The translations under genes were made by a program, and so were the position numbers. Positions 48,001-57,643 of a DNA stretch of 64,000 nucleotides are shown piece after piece. Below the pieces are notes generated by a model. That model worked only from the letters and a program-made list of their open reading frames with translations, had not been told where the DNA came from and searched no databases. Source of the DNA: Branchiostoma floridae (taxonomy: Eukaryota > Chordata > Leptocardii > Amphioxiformes > Branchiostomatidae); the NCBI RefSeq assembly GCF_000003815.2, contig NC_049991.1, positions 6,049,372 through 6,113,371 on the forward strand, written 5' to 3'. How positions within the stretch are numbered: position 1 is the stretch's first letter; each line of letters begins with the position of its first letter.

Positions 48001-50696
48001 GCTCACAGGCTATCAAATACATCTTTGCGACGGTAAATGTCCATTCCATGCCTTGAAATATAAATATCTCGGGTAGAAACGCTCAAAATCATGCCTCCTC
48101 CCGGCCGCCGTTTTTGCATAAGGATCGTGCAAATCACATAAGGCTCGTGTGTGTCACATAGTGATTCGTGCGAATTTCATAAAATTCGTACGATTTCGCA
48201 TAGTGATTCGTGCGAATTTCATAATATTCGTGCGTTTTCGCATAGTGATTCGTGTGTATCACATAATATTCGTACGAATTTCATAGGGTTCGTGCAAATG
48301 CTTAGGCACCCCTGATGACTGCGGAAATAACTCCACCTACGGTAAGCAAAATTACACATACTATGAAAGAAGTCTTTGAACTTCATCTGCCGACTAAGAC
48401 GATACAAGTCCAGGAACCAGTCTGATAGCTGACAATGGCCTAAGATGATGTTCTATCTTTATGTATAATTTCAATTAATAAGCCCGGCATAATAAGTCGA
48501 TATAGTCATACTTAAAGGACATTTTTTGGCGAGTCTATTTAAATGCAATGTGTCCTTAAGCAATGACGTAACTATCAGTTAGAACATTTAAACAATTCTC
48601 TAATTGTACGCATTCCTTAGGCAATCATATGTGACTACTGGTTAGCGTGCCAGCGATTCAAGAACACTTTGGGAATCGGAGGTGAGAAAATATGATTCGT
48701 TCAGTATCACCGTTCTTCTGAATGACACTTTGCTAACATCAACCAGAACGTAAAATGGTATTTGGCAACGCACTTACTTTTTTAGATTATAGATTGATTT
48801 TGGTAGCTCTGAGAAAAACCAACGACTTACGCACCTCGTATTTAGTGAATGAGGCCTTACTTACACTTGCGTCTGTTTCAGACAACTACTTTTCCCCTAC
48901 CCACGACAGATGTTACTGTCAGACATGTCATAAAGGCAGGGGGGACGACGATTCCTATTTCCGGGGAAACCCGGAGACAAACTATGCGAGGCCTGTTGGC
49001 TGGAGCAGGATTGGTCTTAGGTAAGAAGAATGTTGTCCTATATTCATTTTACGTTATTCGGATTTCTCTGAAGACATTTACCTTATAGTTACAAGTGAAA
49101 ACTATGATGCAATGTTATGACTCGCTATGGTCGTATTCACAAAATGCTTTTTTATGACAAGTCTACTGTATTTACTTTTAATGATAATACATGTCATAAC
49201 AAAATCTTGCAAATTTTACCATACAGGGTAAATGAAGCGTTCAAAGACGAACAGTTGAAAGTGTTCACAGACTGGCATCGCGCGTATCATGGGACCATGT
49301 CGAGTTCTGTGAAGCAAATCATGCAGACGAGCTCACAGCTGCTCATGCCAGGTAAACATACTTATCTTACTTTACTACGTTTGCCAAAGAACCACTCAGT
49401 TTTCAGCAATCGTCATAGAAATGTCACATTAAAGCTCTGCTCGGCTATATCATTGACTCGAATGCCGTTGGTGCAAGCAGAAGTTGTCATAGCCTCAGTA
49501 CCATCCTCCGTGGTGACCGCTGGCTCACTACTTTCGCTTGCTTAGCAAGCGAAAGTAGTGAGCCAGCGGTCACTTCGGAGGATGGTACTCAGGCTAAGGT
49601 TGTCATAGACTACATGTATGTGTTTTATTTTCATTTGGTTACATCCTCCGTTATATGTCGTGCTGTGTTGTGTTCTGCCATGTTGTTCTGTGTTAGGATA
49701 TTGTGCGTTGTTTGCGCTATGCTGCATGCGCGTGGTGTCAATAGAATAAAAATTTTGATATTTGCATGTTAATATTTATAAAATATTGCGTTCTACCTCA
49801 CAATGTTTAATGTTCAGGAGACGTGGCATCCGGGGGTTACGAGCTGGGACCAGGAAAAGGAAGGGGGTTTGACTCCGTACAGGTGTTTGTGTCCCCAAGC
49901 ATCAAATATGCAGGACTGGATCGTTACGCAGAACAGATCAGGTACGTAAGTATGTATAGAATCTTTAGTAAGAATGTATAGAATCTTTGTAAAAAAAGTA
50001 TTCAAAACGAAAAAATTGTTTGAACTGTACTAACAAATTTAGGTTTCTTCAAGTATGTACATCCCATATCATTGCACGAATATTTTCAAGTAAGTTGTAG
50101 TTGAGACGTCAAATAGCTAACTGAACATCAAATCATTTTCTAATAAAAGGATTTCTATTCCATTTTAAATTAGGTCTCTGATCACCATGTATGCAAGTTA
50201 CGATAAATGTTACTTCTAAAAACGCAAGATTTAGTTTAGTTGATTTAGTTTAAACCATTGTGATTTTTCACACTTCGGAGTAGCAAATATGTTATTTAGG
50301 GATAGACTGCTTAACTTCGGCTACTAAACGTATATCTTGTTTTGACAGTAAGTCTTCCTGATCCCTTTTGTGCCCTTTATTTTAAGAATGATATTTCTGA
50401 ATGCTATGGAGATACAATTTCTTTGAGGTATGAGATAAAAAGTGCAAACTCTCCTCTGTCTCACATTTTCCAACAGGTTCAACGACAAGCATGACGGAAA
50501 GACGTACACAGCACGTGTCGCCTTCCAGGTGTGTGTCCGACCGAGCAGCTACCAGGTCATGCAGGAGACGCTGGGCTTCACCCGCCGTGGTGAAACCGTC
50601 GACCCGCTGTTTAGCAACGAAGAGCTGGAGTGGTACACTAAGGAAAGAGGGGTGCACGCACTATACGGACTTTTGGTCAAGTTAGAGCCCTGTTAG
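42035..50696 (+). CDS. PIDD1-like LRR-ZU5-UPA protein with a NEURL4-type C-terminus; interrupted by a transposon
   Basis: Eleven exons: 42035-44397, 44547-44889, 45121-45306, 45513-45799, 46355-46574, 47095-48341 (contains a 633-bp transposon), 48621-48681, 48882-49020, 49227-49351, 49818-49941, 50477-50696. Phases agree throughout; without the insert the model is 1558 aa. Residues 46-327: about 12 LRRs (LDLSNNELTTLPSDISAL). 474-708: four 60-aa acidic helical repeats. 796-1060: two ZU5-like segments (LPAGGRLSVPPGATDEDI), with HFS at 913-915 as at the PIDD autocleavage site. 1060-1210: UPA-like region. 1222-1327: proline-rich. 1357-1558: Cys/His motif CYCQTCHKGRGD, then WHRAYHGT, SPSIKYAGLDRYAE and SNEELEWYTKERGVH, resembling NEURL4 C-termini from memory. 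No death domain is seen. PIDD1 scaffolds caspase-2 and NF-kB signalling; the role here is unknown. As assembled, translation stops at residue 1332. ATG 42035 has the context AAGATGG. Exon 7 is short and the least certain. Confidence 0.85.
43454..44158 (+). repeat. Four tandem 180-bp coding repeats
   Basis: The units start at 43454, 43634, 43814 and 43979 and encode 60, 60, 55 and 60 residues. Each contains VMDELLEEVS, MAEELART, VDEVSW, LEEAKTAL and EVATD-type segments. The third unit lacks 15 bp (five codons). They are predicted acidic amphipathic helices. Weaker relatives lie upstream (43130-43450) and downstream (44159-44370). Confidence 0.9.
46698..46943. repeat. Foldback element in intron 5 of the PIDD1-like gene
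   Basis: The arms pair: GAATAAAGAGACTCTTTTTA, CCAATGCTTTATT and GTCACCTTCTTCAGGGCAAT on the left match ATTGCCCTGAAGAAGGTGAC, AATAAAGCATTGG and TAAAAAGAAACTCTTTATTC on the right. The loop is about 100 bases. Confidence 0.85.
47358..47670 (+). repeat. Proline-rich coding minisatellite (24-bp units)
   Basis: The exon encodes repeats of PPKPSPPP or PPKPSPPA, eight residues per 24-bp unit, about seven copies between 47485 and 47660. They are preceded by looser proline-rich sequence. It forms the linker between the UPA-like region and the C-terminal domain. The glycine-rich frame on the opposite strand is its shadow. Confidence 0.9.
47682..48314. mobile_element. Inverted-repeat MITE inserted in a coding exon of the PIDD1-like gene
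   Basis: The 633-bp element starts CAGGGGTGCCTAAGCATTTG and ends with the exact reverse complement. The arms extend about 200 bp and are built of short alternating units (GAAATTCGTACGAAT, GAATCACTATGCGAA, TTATGTGAT). The target duplication ATGAC flanks it (47677-47681 and 48315-48319). The centre carries CAAGATGGCGG. The frame across the two flanks is continuous once one target copy and the element are ignored. In the assembled sequence the element introduces TAA at 47692-47694. Confidence 0.93.
49490..49596. repeat. Short palindromic foldback, copy 2
   Basis: A nearly perfect hairpin of about 107 bases. TAGCCTCAGTACCATCCTCC, GTGACCGCTGGCTCACTACT and TTCGCTTGCTTAGCAAGCGAA at the tip are mirrored on the right arm. 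It is the same family as 4034-4155. It lies in intron 9 of the PIDD1-like gene. Confidence 0.9.
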
Positions 50697-52364
50697 CCCT
50701 ATTCAGACTGGGCTTGTTTGGAATTATAAAATTTGCTGTCACTAGCCAAGGGCATAAATTCCTATTGACAGCAGTTGCGACCCCCCCCCCCTTTACTTTC
50801 AAGATGAGGTTTTACATTACTTACTATACAAATAGCTACGGTGAAAAAAAAGTCAAGCAGGTTACCGACACAACCATCATTAGCCAATGATGATTTGACT
50901 ATATGGATGACATCATCTGGAAGCCCCAAAACTTCTGCGAGCGTGCGAATAAAAAATCATAAAACCACTTCAATCCTGAAATGTAAGTGGTCAGGAAGGT
51001 TCAACAATGACTTCACCAGAGAGTTTGGAATAACGAACAATAGATTCGTAATTGGTCAAATCTTCTTCTTTGACCTTGGAACAGACTTTGACATTCTATG
51101 ACGTCAGTATATGTTTTACGTTTGTATGTAATCTATGCATTTGCTCCTTTTGCAGCTGTTTTTTTAAATAAAAACGGCGGAAAATTGATGAGCACGAGGA
51201 TGTCATCCATATAATCAAGACAATATGGCCTAACCTGTCTAAACCTAAAGTACATGACAAATACATAATGCACAAATAAAGCACACAATGAATCTACTAA
51301 TGCTCAAAAGGTACTTGAAAGTAACGTACCTATGACTGCCAAATGTAAAACACAACACTGTACACAAAAGCAACAAAATGGGCATGTCAATTTCCATGGC
51401 AACTGTTTATCATACATACATATAGTTCCCGGATAGTTGTTATTTCAATCTACACACAGTTTTCGTAAGTTTTAGTTCAATGTTCAGTCGACAAAAGTTT
51501 GAGTTCTGAAATCAAAAGATTGTTCTTCACATGCGCTTTACGTGATGATGATTTCACAGCTTTATTATCAGTATATTAGGTACTCCGTTTAACGTGTCAC
51601 ACATGTGTGTAAAACAAGGACATTGCCATAGTCCATTGGCGTGGCAACTATCGAGTACCATTCTGTATCTGTATGTGTTTAGCCGATTCTGCCGCCAGTC
51701 GGGGTAACGCATTCGCTGCAGCAGCTGGTTATATTACACGCAACTTTCTGTCACACCTGACACGAGCAGTTGGTAAAACAACATCGGCCCCACCCCTGAG
51801 GTATCGCCAAAATTGATCCAACTATTCTCATGGTTTAGTTCAAACGAACATCGCTGATAAAGAAGTCCATATGTTGTTCTGTTTTCTTGTTGTCATTGAA
51901 ATATCTTTGCGTCAAGCAACATATTAAATTCATAAAGTTAACAGTCATACAGATCCAAGTTTGGTCATTCGACGTCGACAATGACGCCATTGGATGGAAA
52001 TGGGGCCCAGACACACACTAAAGAATGGCTACCTCTTAGGACGATGACCCATTGTTCAAATAAGCGAAGACTGTTCCTCCGTCAACTAACCTTTGAATGT
52101 ATGCCAGAGGGGAGTGGGAGGGAAAGGGTAACAAATGTTTTAGAGTTGATTAAAATGCGACACGGTTTCAAAAAGTCAAATGTCAATAGATAAGAAGAAC
52201 TATATAATCGTTTCTTTTTTAATACACTTTCGGTAACTGATAGACAAAACGTAAAAAGAATATCGTACTCAGCTTTTGACAAATAGGTGCGGAATAGAAA
52301 AACCCAATCAATGAATGGACTTTGTCTCTTTATATTACAACAAGCAAAGGCGTCAGCCACAAGA
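50697..52364. other. Intergenic region between the PIDD1-like gene and FAS1 gene C
   Basis: Apart from the MITE at 50882-51230 and a short C-run near 50781, nothing recognisable is present. It contains the 3' flank of the PIDD1-like gene and the promoter side of gene C. Confidence 0.5.
50882..51230. mobile_element. MITE of the 'TATATGGATGACATC' family, copy 3
   Basis: The left end GATTTGACTATATGGATGAC and right end GTCATCCATATAATCAAGAC then AATATGGCC are inverted. The interior matches copy 1 (TTTGACATTCTATGACGTC, TTTGCTCCTTTTGCAGCTG). It lies about 190 bp after the stop codon of the PIDD1-like gene. Confidence 0.85.
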
Positions 52365-55300
52365 ATGGCGTACAAGATTTTGTTTCTGGTCCTGAGTCTT
52401 TTTTCTACAATTTGTGTCGTAAGATCCCAGAACGACATTATAGACGTCCTACGAGACTTTCAAGAGTTTAAGACTCTGTTGCAGTTGATACAGGAAGCCA
52501 ACCTTACTGACACTCTACGAGGAAAAGGTAACGTGTACTGCTCAGTGTCCGCCATTTTGTATTAGTAGTGGCCACCATTTTGGACAAAAAACAACATTAG
52601 AGAAGATGTTTTGGATTTTATGTTTTTAAAAACGTGAACAAATGAGACTAAAGTGCACATATCATGTGTTCGTATTCTTTTAATAGAAACCTACAAATTG
52701 TTATGTATAAATCTGATAGGGAAAAGAAGAGTGGCAATTTCGATAGGTGGGAGGGGGGTTGTTACGAATCAATATTTAGTACGTTACACAGTTATCTGTA
52801 ATGCAGTATTGTTGAAGTACTGAAACGATAAAAAGCCTAAGCAGATCAAGGTGATGTAACTCTTCTTTTTGTTCTATATCATGTTTGTGCGTTGAAATAA
52901 AATATTCATATCCATTTTCTCTCTGACGTTTTGCAATTAATTAATTTTCTTGACATTGCTTTACTTCATGGTGTATTGGATTGGTGTATTTGATGATTGA
53001 ACAAATGTTAATGAACCTGCTATGAAATTTCTATGATTAAGACCAAGCAGACAAAATGAGAATCATTTTAAGCCAGTAACGATACGTGATCGTTATCTAT
53101 TTAGGTCCCTTCACTGTCTTCGCTCCCGTGGACAAAGCTTTTGTTGAACTGCCAAAAGAGGCATGGAAGTCATTTCAAGACGTCAACATTCTTAGACAGG
53201 TGGGTAAATTCATTGAGTTTTTTTAAGCAAAGGGCACGTGGAAGTAGCAAGATCCAATAAGTTTCTCAATTTAAACGTAAATCGCACTTATTACTTTATT
53301 ATTAAGTTCCATTTCCACTATAAAATTCTTCACCTAAATGTCGGCAGCTTTTTATCAATGTGTCAAGAATTATGCTGCTTACTACCGCATGGTGGCGCTG
53401 TCGCAAAAATAAGACCGTTTTAAATGTAACAAAGTCTATACCCCTTCGAGACAGATTCTGTTCATGACTTGTTATTTTCTTTCAAAATTAGGGCGGTAGA
53501 AAAAATTCAAAACATAACTTAGGCAAATATATTGACAGACACGCTGCCATTGGTTGAACTCAGATCATTTTGGATTTGGCAATGTCTTTGCTGCTAATAT
53601 TTCAGGTGATGTCGCTGCATGTGGTACCAGGGAACGTCATGTCGTCTGAACTGAGGAACAACGTTCTACTGTCGTCTGCAGAAGGACAGAACATTCGCAT
53701 CAATGTGTATCAAAACGCAACTGGTGGCAAGGTACGTGTCTCTCTTAAACAATAACCGGTATACAGGCTTTTTGTTGACGTACGATGATGATGATTATAA
53801 TCTGAATCACATATGTCCATATTGGTGGGTATTAAGCAATGGCATCTTCGTTTGACTTACAGGCTTGCACTGTAATCCAACATGGCACAGATGACGCAAA
53901 AAAGGCCTGTATAATAGGATCAATGTTTTCAAAATAAGTTTTGGGCTACCTGACTGTGGTACATCTATATATTTGCTGGTGTATAATTGATAGTTATACT
54001 ACCAGTAATGTTATGCATCATGTCTTTTGCAACGAAACATTCCATTCTATTCTATTCTTCTAGAAATATTCCTTAAACACATCATGAAAATGTGAGCTCT
54101 ATGTGACATAAGGGTGAAGTTTGTCAGTTGTTTGCTGATATATTTTGAAAAATATTCAATCATTGAATTCAATTCATAAAGACGAAAAATGTATCATAGG
54201 GTAATGGGGGACCCTATCTATTCAAGATTTTCATTTCGGCATTAATTTTCATAATTATATCAGGCAATATTTGTCAAGTCTAACAATAACTATCATGTCA
54301 CGTGAAAGCTGATTAATGCTACGATAATAACGTAAACTGTTACAGGTTTTGACTGCGGACGGTTGTCCAATAACAAGGACCGACGCAAAGGCCAGCAACG
54401 GAGTGATACACGTGATGTCAGAGGTCATGTTTCCGCTTCCGGGGCCAAGCATCACGGAAACTCTCAGCCACATGCAGAACTTCTCATTTCTATTGACGGC
54501 TCTGCAAAAATCAGACCTTGCTGGGACACTGTCTGGTACGTACACAAATACAAAATTTATAGATGCCCTATTCTATCATATCTAAGGTGCGTGTCAGTGA
54601 AACATGATGTACTTTACTCATTCTATATAGTTTATTGCAAATTATTGCCCGAGGGCTGATTGCAGGTACAATGTAACATCAAAAGGGCAAACATACAAAT
54701 AGCGTAGAACGGTATAGAGTATGTGTACTTGTCTAAAAGCTAGGTCTAAAGTATAACTTGTTGGATTCAACTTCTTTTCATGAGACAGTAGAAGACAAAG
54801 TATCCTACCATTTTCTAAAATGTGTGGGTTCTGTAATGTTAGGAGGAAGGTAGTTTTCTTTTTGTATTTAACACGGGGAAATTTTGGAGGAATTTACTGG
54901 CCTTTTTAAATATGTCACAGTTTAGACTAGAATCTACATGACAATATTTCCAATTTCAAGAGCAGAGACCTTTTCAGGTTGATAGCAATGTGTTGTCATT
55001 CATTCTTAGGTTTGTTTAGTGACTATTTGACAATGCTTATGATCCTACGTGCTTGACCAATCAGGGGATGACACGTACACATTCTTTGCACCAACCAACG
55101 AGGCGTTCGACAAGCTCCCTCCGGCGTATCTAGAAATGCTTCTGACAACCAAGATGGCGCTGTCGGACCTGTTAGAGTTTCACATGTTCTACGATGTATC
55201 CTTCCGCCCTGCGTTCTACGACGGACTAAGGATAAGATCGCTACAGGGACCTTTTCTTACATTCAGAGTTGAAGGACCTCCAGGGCCAAGTGAGTATCGT

Positions 55301-55958
55301 CATTGGTATCTTATATTTCGTATTGATAATACTATTTTTTTCATTGTTTCTTCTTCCACACAGAAAATACATTAGAATGAATAAATGTTTCTTTTTTTAG
55401 TTTCTCTACAAATAATTATTTCTATAGGTTTTCTTTCTGAAGGATGTTTTTTCGTAGATTCTTAATGCGGAAAATGGAATAAGTTTCTGTACTATCATAC
55501 CTTTTTTCTTATCTCATGTCCAATATTATACTTATACTGTGTATGACAAGCAGATACATGACCTACATTGTATAGCACACATCACATGCACTAATAACGT
55601 GATAACAAAAAATGGAAAACTTAGTTTTCCATTTTCTCACTTGTCATCACTTCATTAGGGCAGGTGATCTGTGCTATAGGTCATGTATCTAAATGCTATA
55701 CCATTACCATTTTATGACATTTAGACATTCTTCTATCTTAAATTTATGCCAATGCCACATACGATGACGAATACATACAGTCTTGGACCATATATGCAAA
55801 GACTTGATAATAAATTCATCATGATGGCTAATAGCCTTCTACTTTCCACAGCTGCGAAATATATGGTAAACAACGCCACCTTCCTAGGACTCCAGCAACC
55901 TGCCGCTAACGGGGTCATCCATGTCATCGACCGAGTTATGATATCTCCTGAACCTTGA
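52365..55958 (+). CDS. Secreted protein with two fasciclin (FAS1) domains, gene C
   Basis: Six exons join in frame to 301 aa: 52365-52527, 53105-53199, 53606-53731, 54346-54535, 55065-55289, 55852-55958 (163/95/126/190/225/107 nt; phases 1,0,0,1,1). ATG 52365 is chosen because a signal peptide follows directly (MAYKILFLVLSLFSTICVV). FAS1-1 has PFTVFAPVDKAFVELP, MSLHVVPGNVMSSEL and NGVIHVMSEVMFPLPG. FAS1-2 has YTFFAPTNEAFDKLP and closes with NGVIHVIDRVMISPEP. The Tyr-His usually found in the domain (YHV) is replaced by FHMF in FAS1-2. Exons 4 and 5 have exactly the family lengths. It is the only plus-strand member and lies just after the PIDD1-like gene. It has no membrane anchor. Expected role is extracellular adhesion; ligand unknown. 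Confidence 0.9.
55552..55690. repeat. Foldback element in intron 5 of FAS1 gene C
   Basis: AGATACATGACCTAC and ATAGCACACATCACATGCA on the left mirror GGTGATCTGTGCTATAGG and TCATGTATCT on the right. The tip is AAAATGGAAAACTTAGTTTT then CCATTTT. Confidence 0.85.
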
Positions 55959-57643
55959 CCTTTGAACCCTGCCTTGTCTGCGACAACTACAGTATAATTA
56001 AACTCTTACCTGGTTACTACTATTGGTACAATGCAAAATATCATTCATACTATTTAGATTAAGGTTTCACTTGTCTAGATTTTTTTTGATTCCAGGGATC
56101 ATATTTAAGATATTGCATGCAGAATTCATTAAACCTGTTTATTGAAATAATTGAATGATAGAATATGATGATTAAACTATGCTTCATGCATTTGCAGTGC
56201 AGTTAGTAATGTGTTTATTTATTTGTGCCGTTACAAATAATATTATGTCTCGATGTCGAACACACACACACAAGGGGATATCTGACACCATAGGTGTTTG
56301 TAAAGGTGGTATCTCACTGCACTTGGCGCACCGGTGAGGCACTGCGGGGTTCGTAGATGACTCAACGAATTCCAGAGATAAAGAACGAAATTTCTTACGT
56401 TTTGTGCATTATTTAGTCTGCTAAGTTGTTCTTTTACGTATTACGCAATATATAAATTATAAGAAAATCGGCAAAAATAACAAAACAGTGCCACAGTGAA
56501 CGAACCCCGCAGTGCCGCACCGGGTCCCAAGTGCAGTGAGAGAACCTTTAGCCAAGTCCGAAACGAGAAGAAGTTTTTGCTAAGGAATTTCGCCATTAAT
56601 AACACGTAGGAGCAAGGGTGACTATACTGTCTGCCTTCCATGCCTTCTCCATCTCTGCCACTGGAATAGGTCTGCAAATGTGCAAACTTTAGGTAGTTGT
56701 TGTTGCTTTTGTTGTTTTTACCTAATTCTATCGTAATCCTTCTCAATCGTAAATCCAAACCAGCTCTCTTCACCAGGGTTATCAGAGTGGTCTCGTTCCC
56801 AAGCTTTTCAAAGCATGTCCACAACCGGTAGTGTCGGCCATTGTGCTTTTGTCACAAGCCAAATACAAATCAGCTACTATTACAAAGCTAGATAGTTATA
56901 TTCTGTTGGACAAGGTAGAATGTATGTAAAGCAAATTTTTTGTACTTTGGCTTAAAAGATAGAATTGGACCGTGCTTTGGCATACGAATGGTCTGTGCTG
57001 ACCTACATGTGATTGTAACACTGTGTATTTAAAGTCATACCATAAGTCACCAAATACACAACTAAACTATGCCCAAACATATATACGAACTTGGACCTGA
57101 AAATCTAGGACAAATTGCTAAACATATGTGGGAAACACGTGAGGATACAAGACTCGTATGTGTTCTTTATCAGGTATTCTAAAACTATTATAATAGTGGG
57201 AGGAATTACTATGACAATCATTATTGACACAATAAAAGTACAACAACTTTCACAAAGTCTTCTACCAATATTCGTGGAATGACTTACGTATGATAATATT
57301 TATTGACATAACAAAGGTAAAGTGATAAAAAGATTTGATATAATAATTAAGTAGTTTTGTTAGGTATTCTACAACTATAATAGGAGTTTTTAATATGATA
57401 ATCTTTTGTGACACAAAAGTACAGCACCTTTCTACAAATGTTGAGAGAATGACTTACGTCTGATAAAATTTATTGACACAACAAAGGTACAGCGATTTTG
57501 TCAGTTTTTCTATAACTATTAGTAAGATGAGTTGTATGTATAATCTTTGTTAACATGACAAAAGTACAGAGGATTTCGTCTGGTCTGCTTTATCTACATG
57601 ACATTGTACATACAAATCAGATCATACTCATGAATTAACATAT
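55959..57643. other. Intergenic region between FAS1 genes C and D
   Basis: Genes C and D converge here. The region holds the exon 1 relic at 56722-56890. Two GCAGTG/CACTGC-flanked segments at about 56310-56350 and 56490-56540 (CACTGCGGGGTTCGTAG and GAACCCCGCAGTGCC) form an inverted pair. The rest is AT-rich, with recurring TTATTGACACAACAAAGGTA-like stretches at 57220-57560. Confidence 0.5.
56722..56890 (-). pseudogene. Relic of a FAS1 gene exon 1
   Basis: The minus strand aligns with exon 1 of gene D. AQWP then VVDML, and after a one-base frameshift EKLGNETTLITLVKRAGL, parallel AQWPLTIVDVL and EKVGNETTLISLAKQAGL. A GTAAAA donor-like site follows at 56721. The start codon is missing, small indels disrupt the signal-peptide region, and no downstream FAS1 exon is found between 55960 and 56720. 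Confidence 0.8.

Noticed and set aside
50382-50696. Minus-strand and second-frame ORFs over the last PIDD1-like exon
   Set aside because: The plus frame has the conserved C-terminal domain and phase-matched acceptor; the others are shadows.
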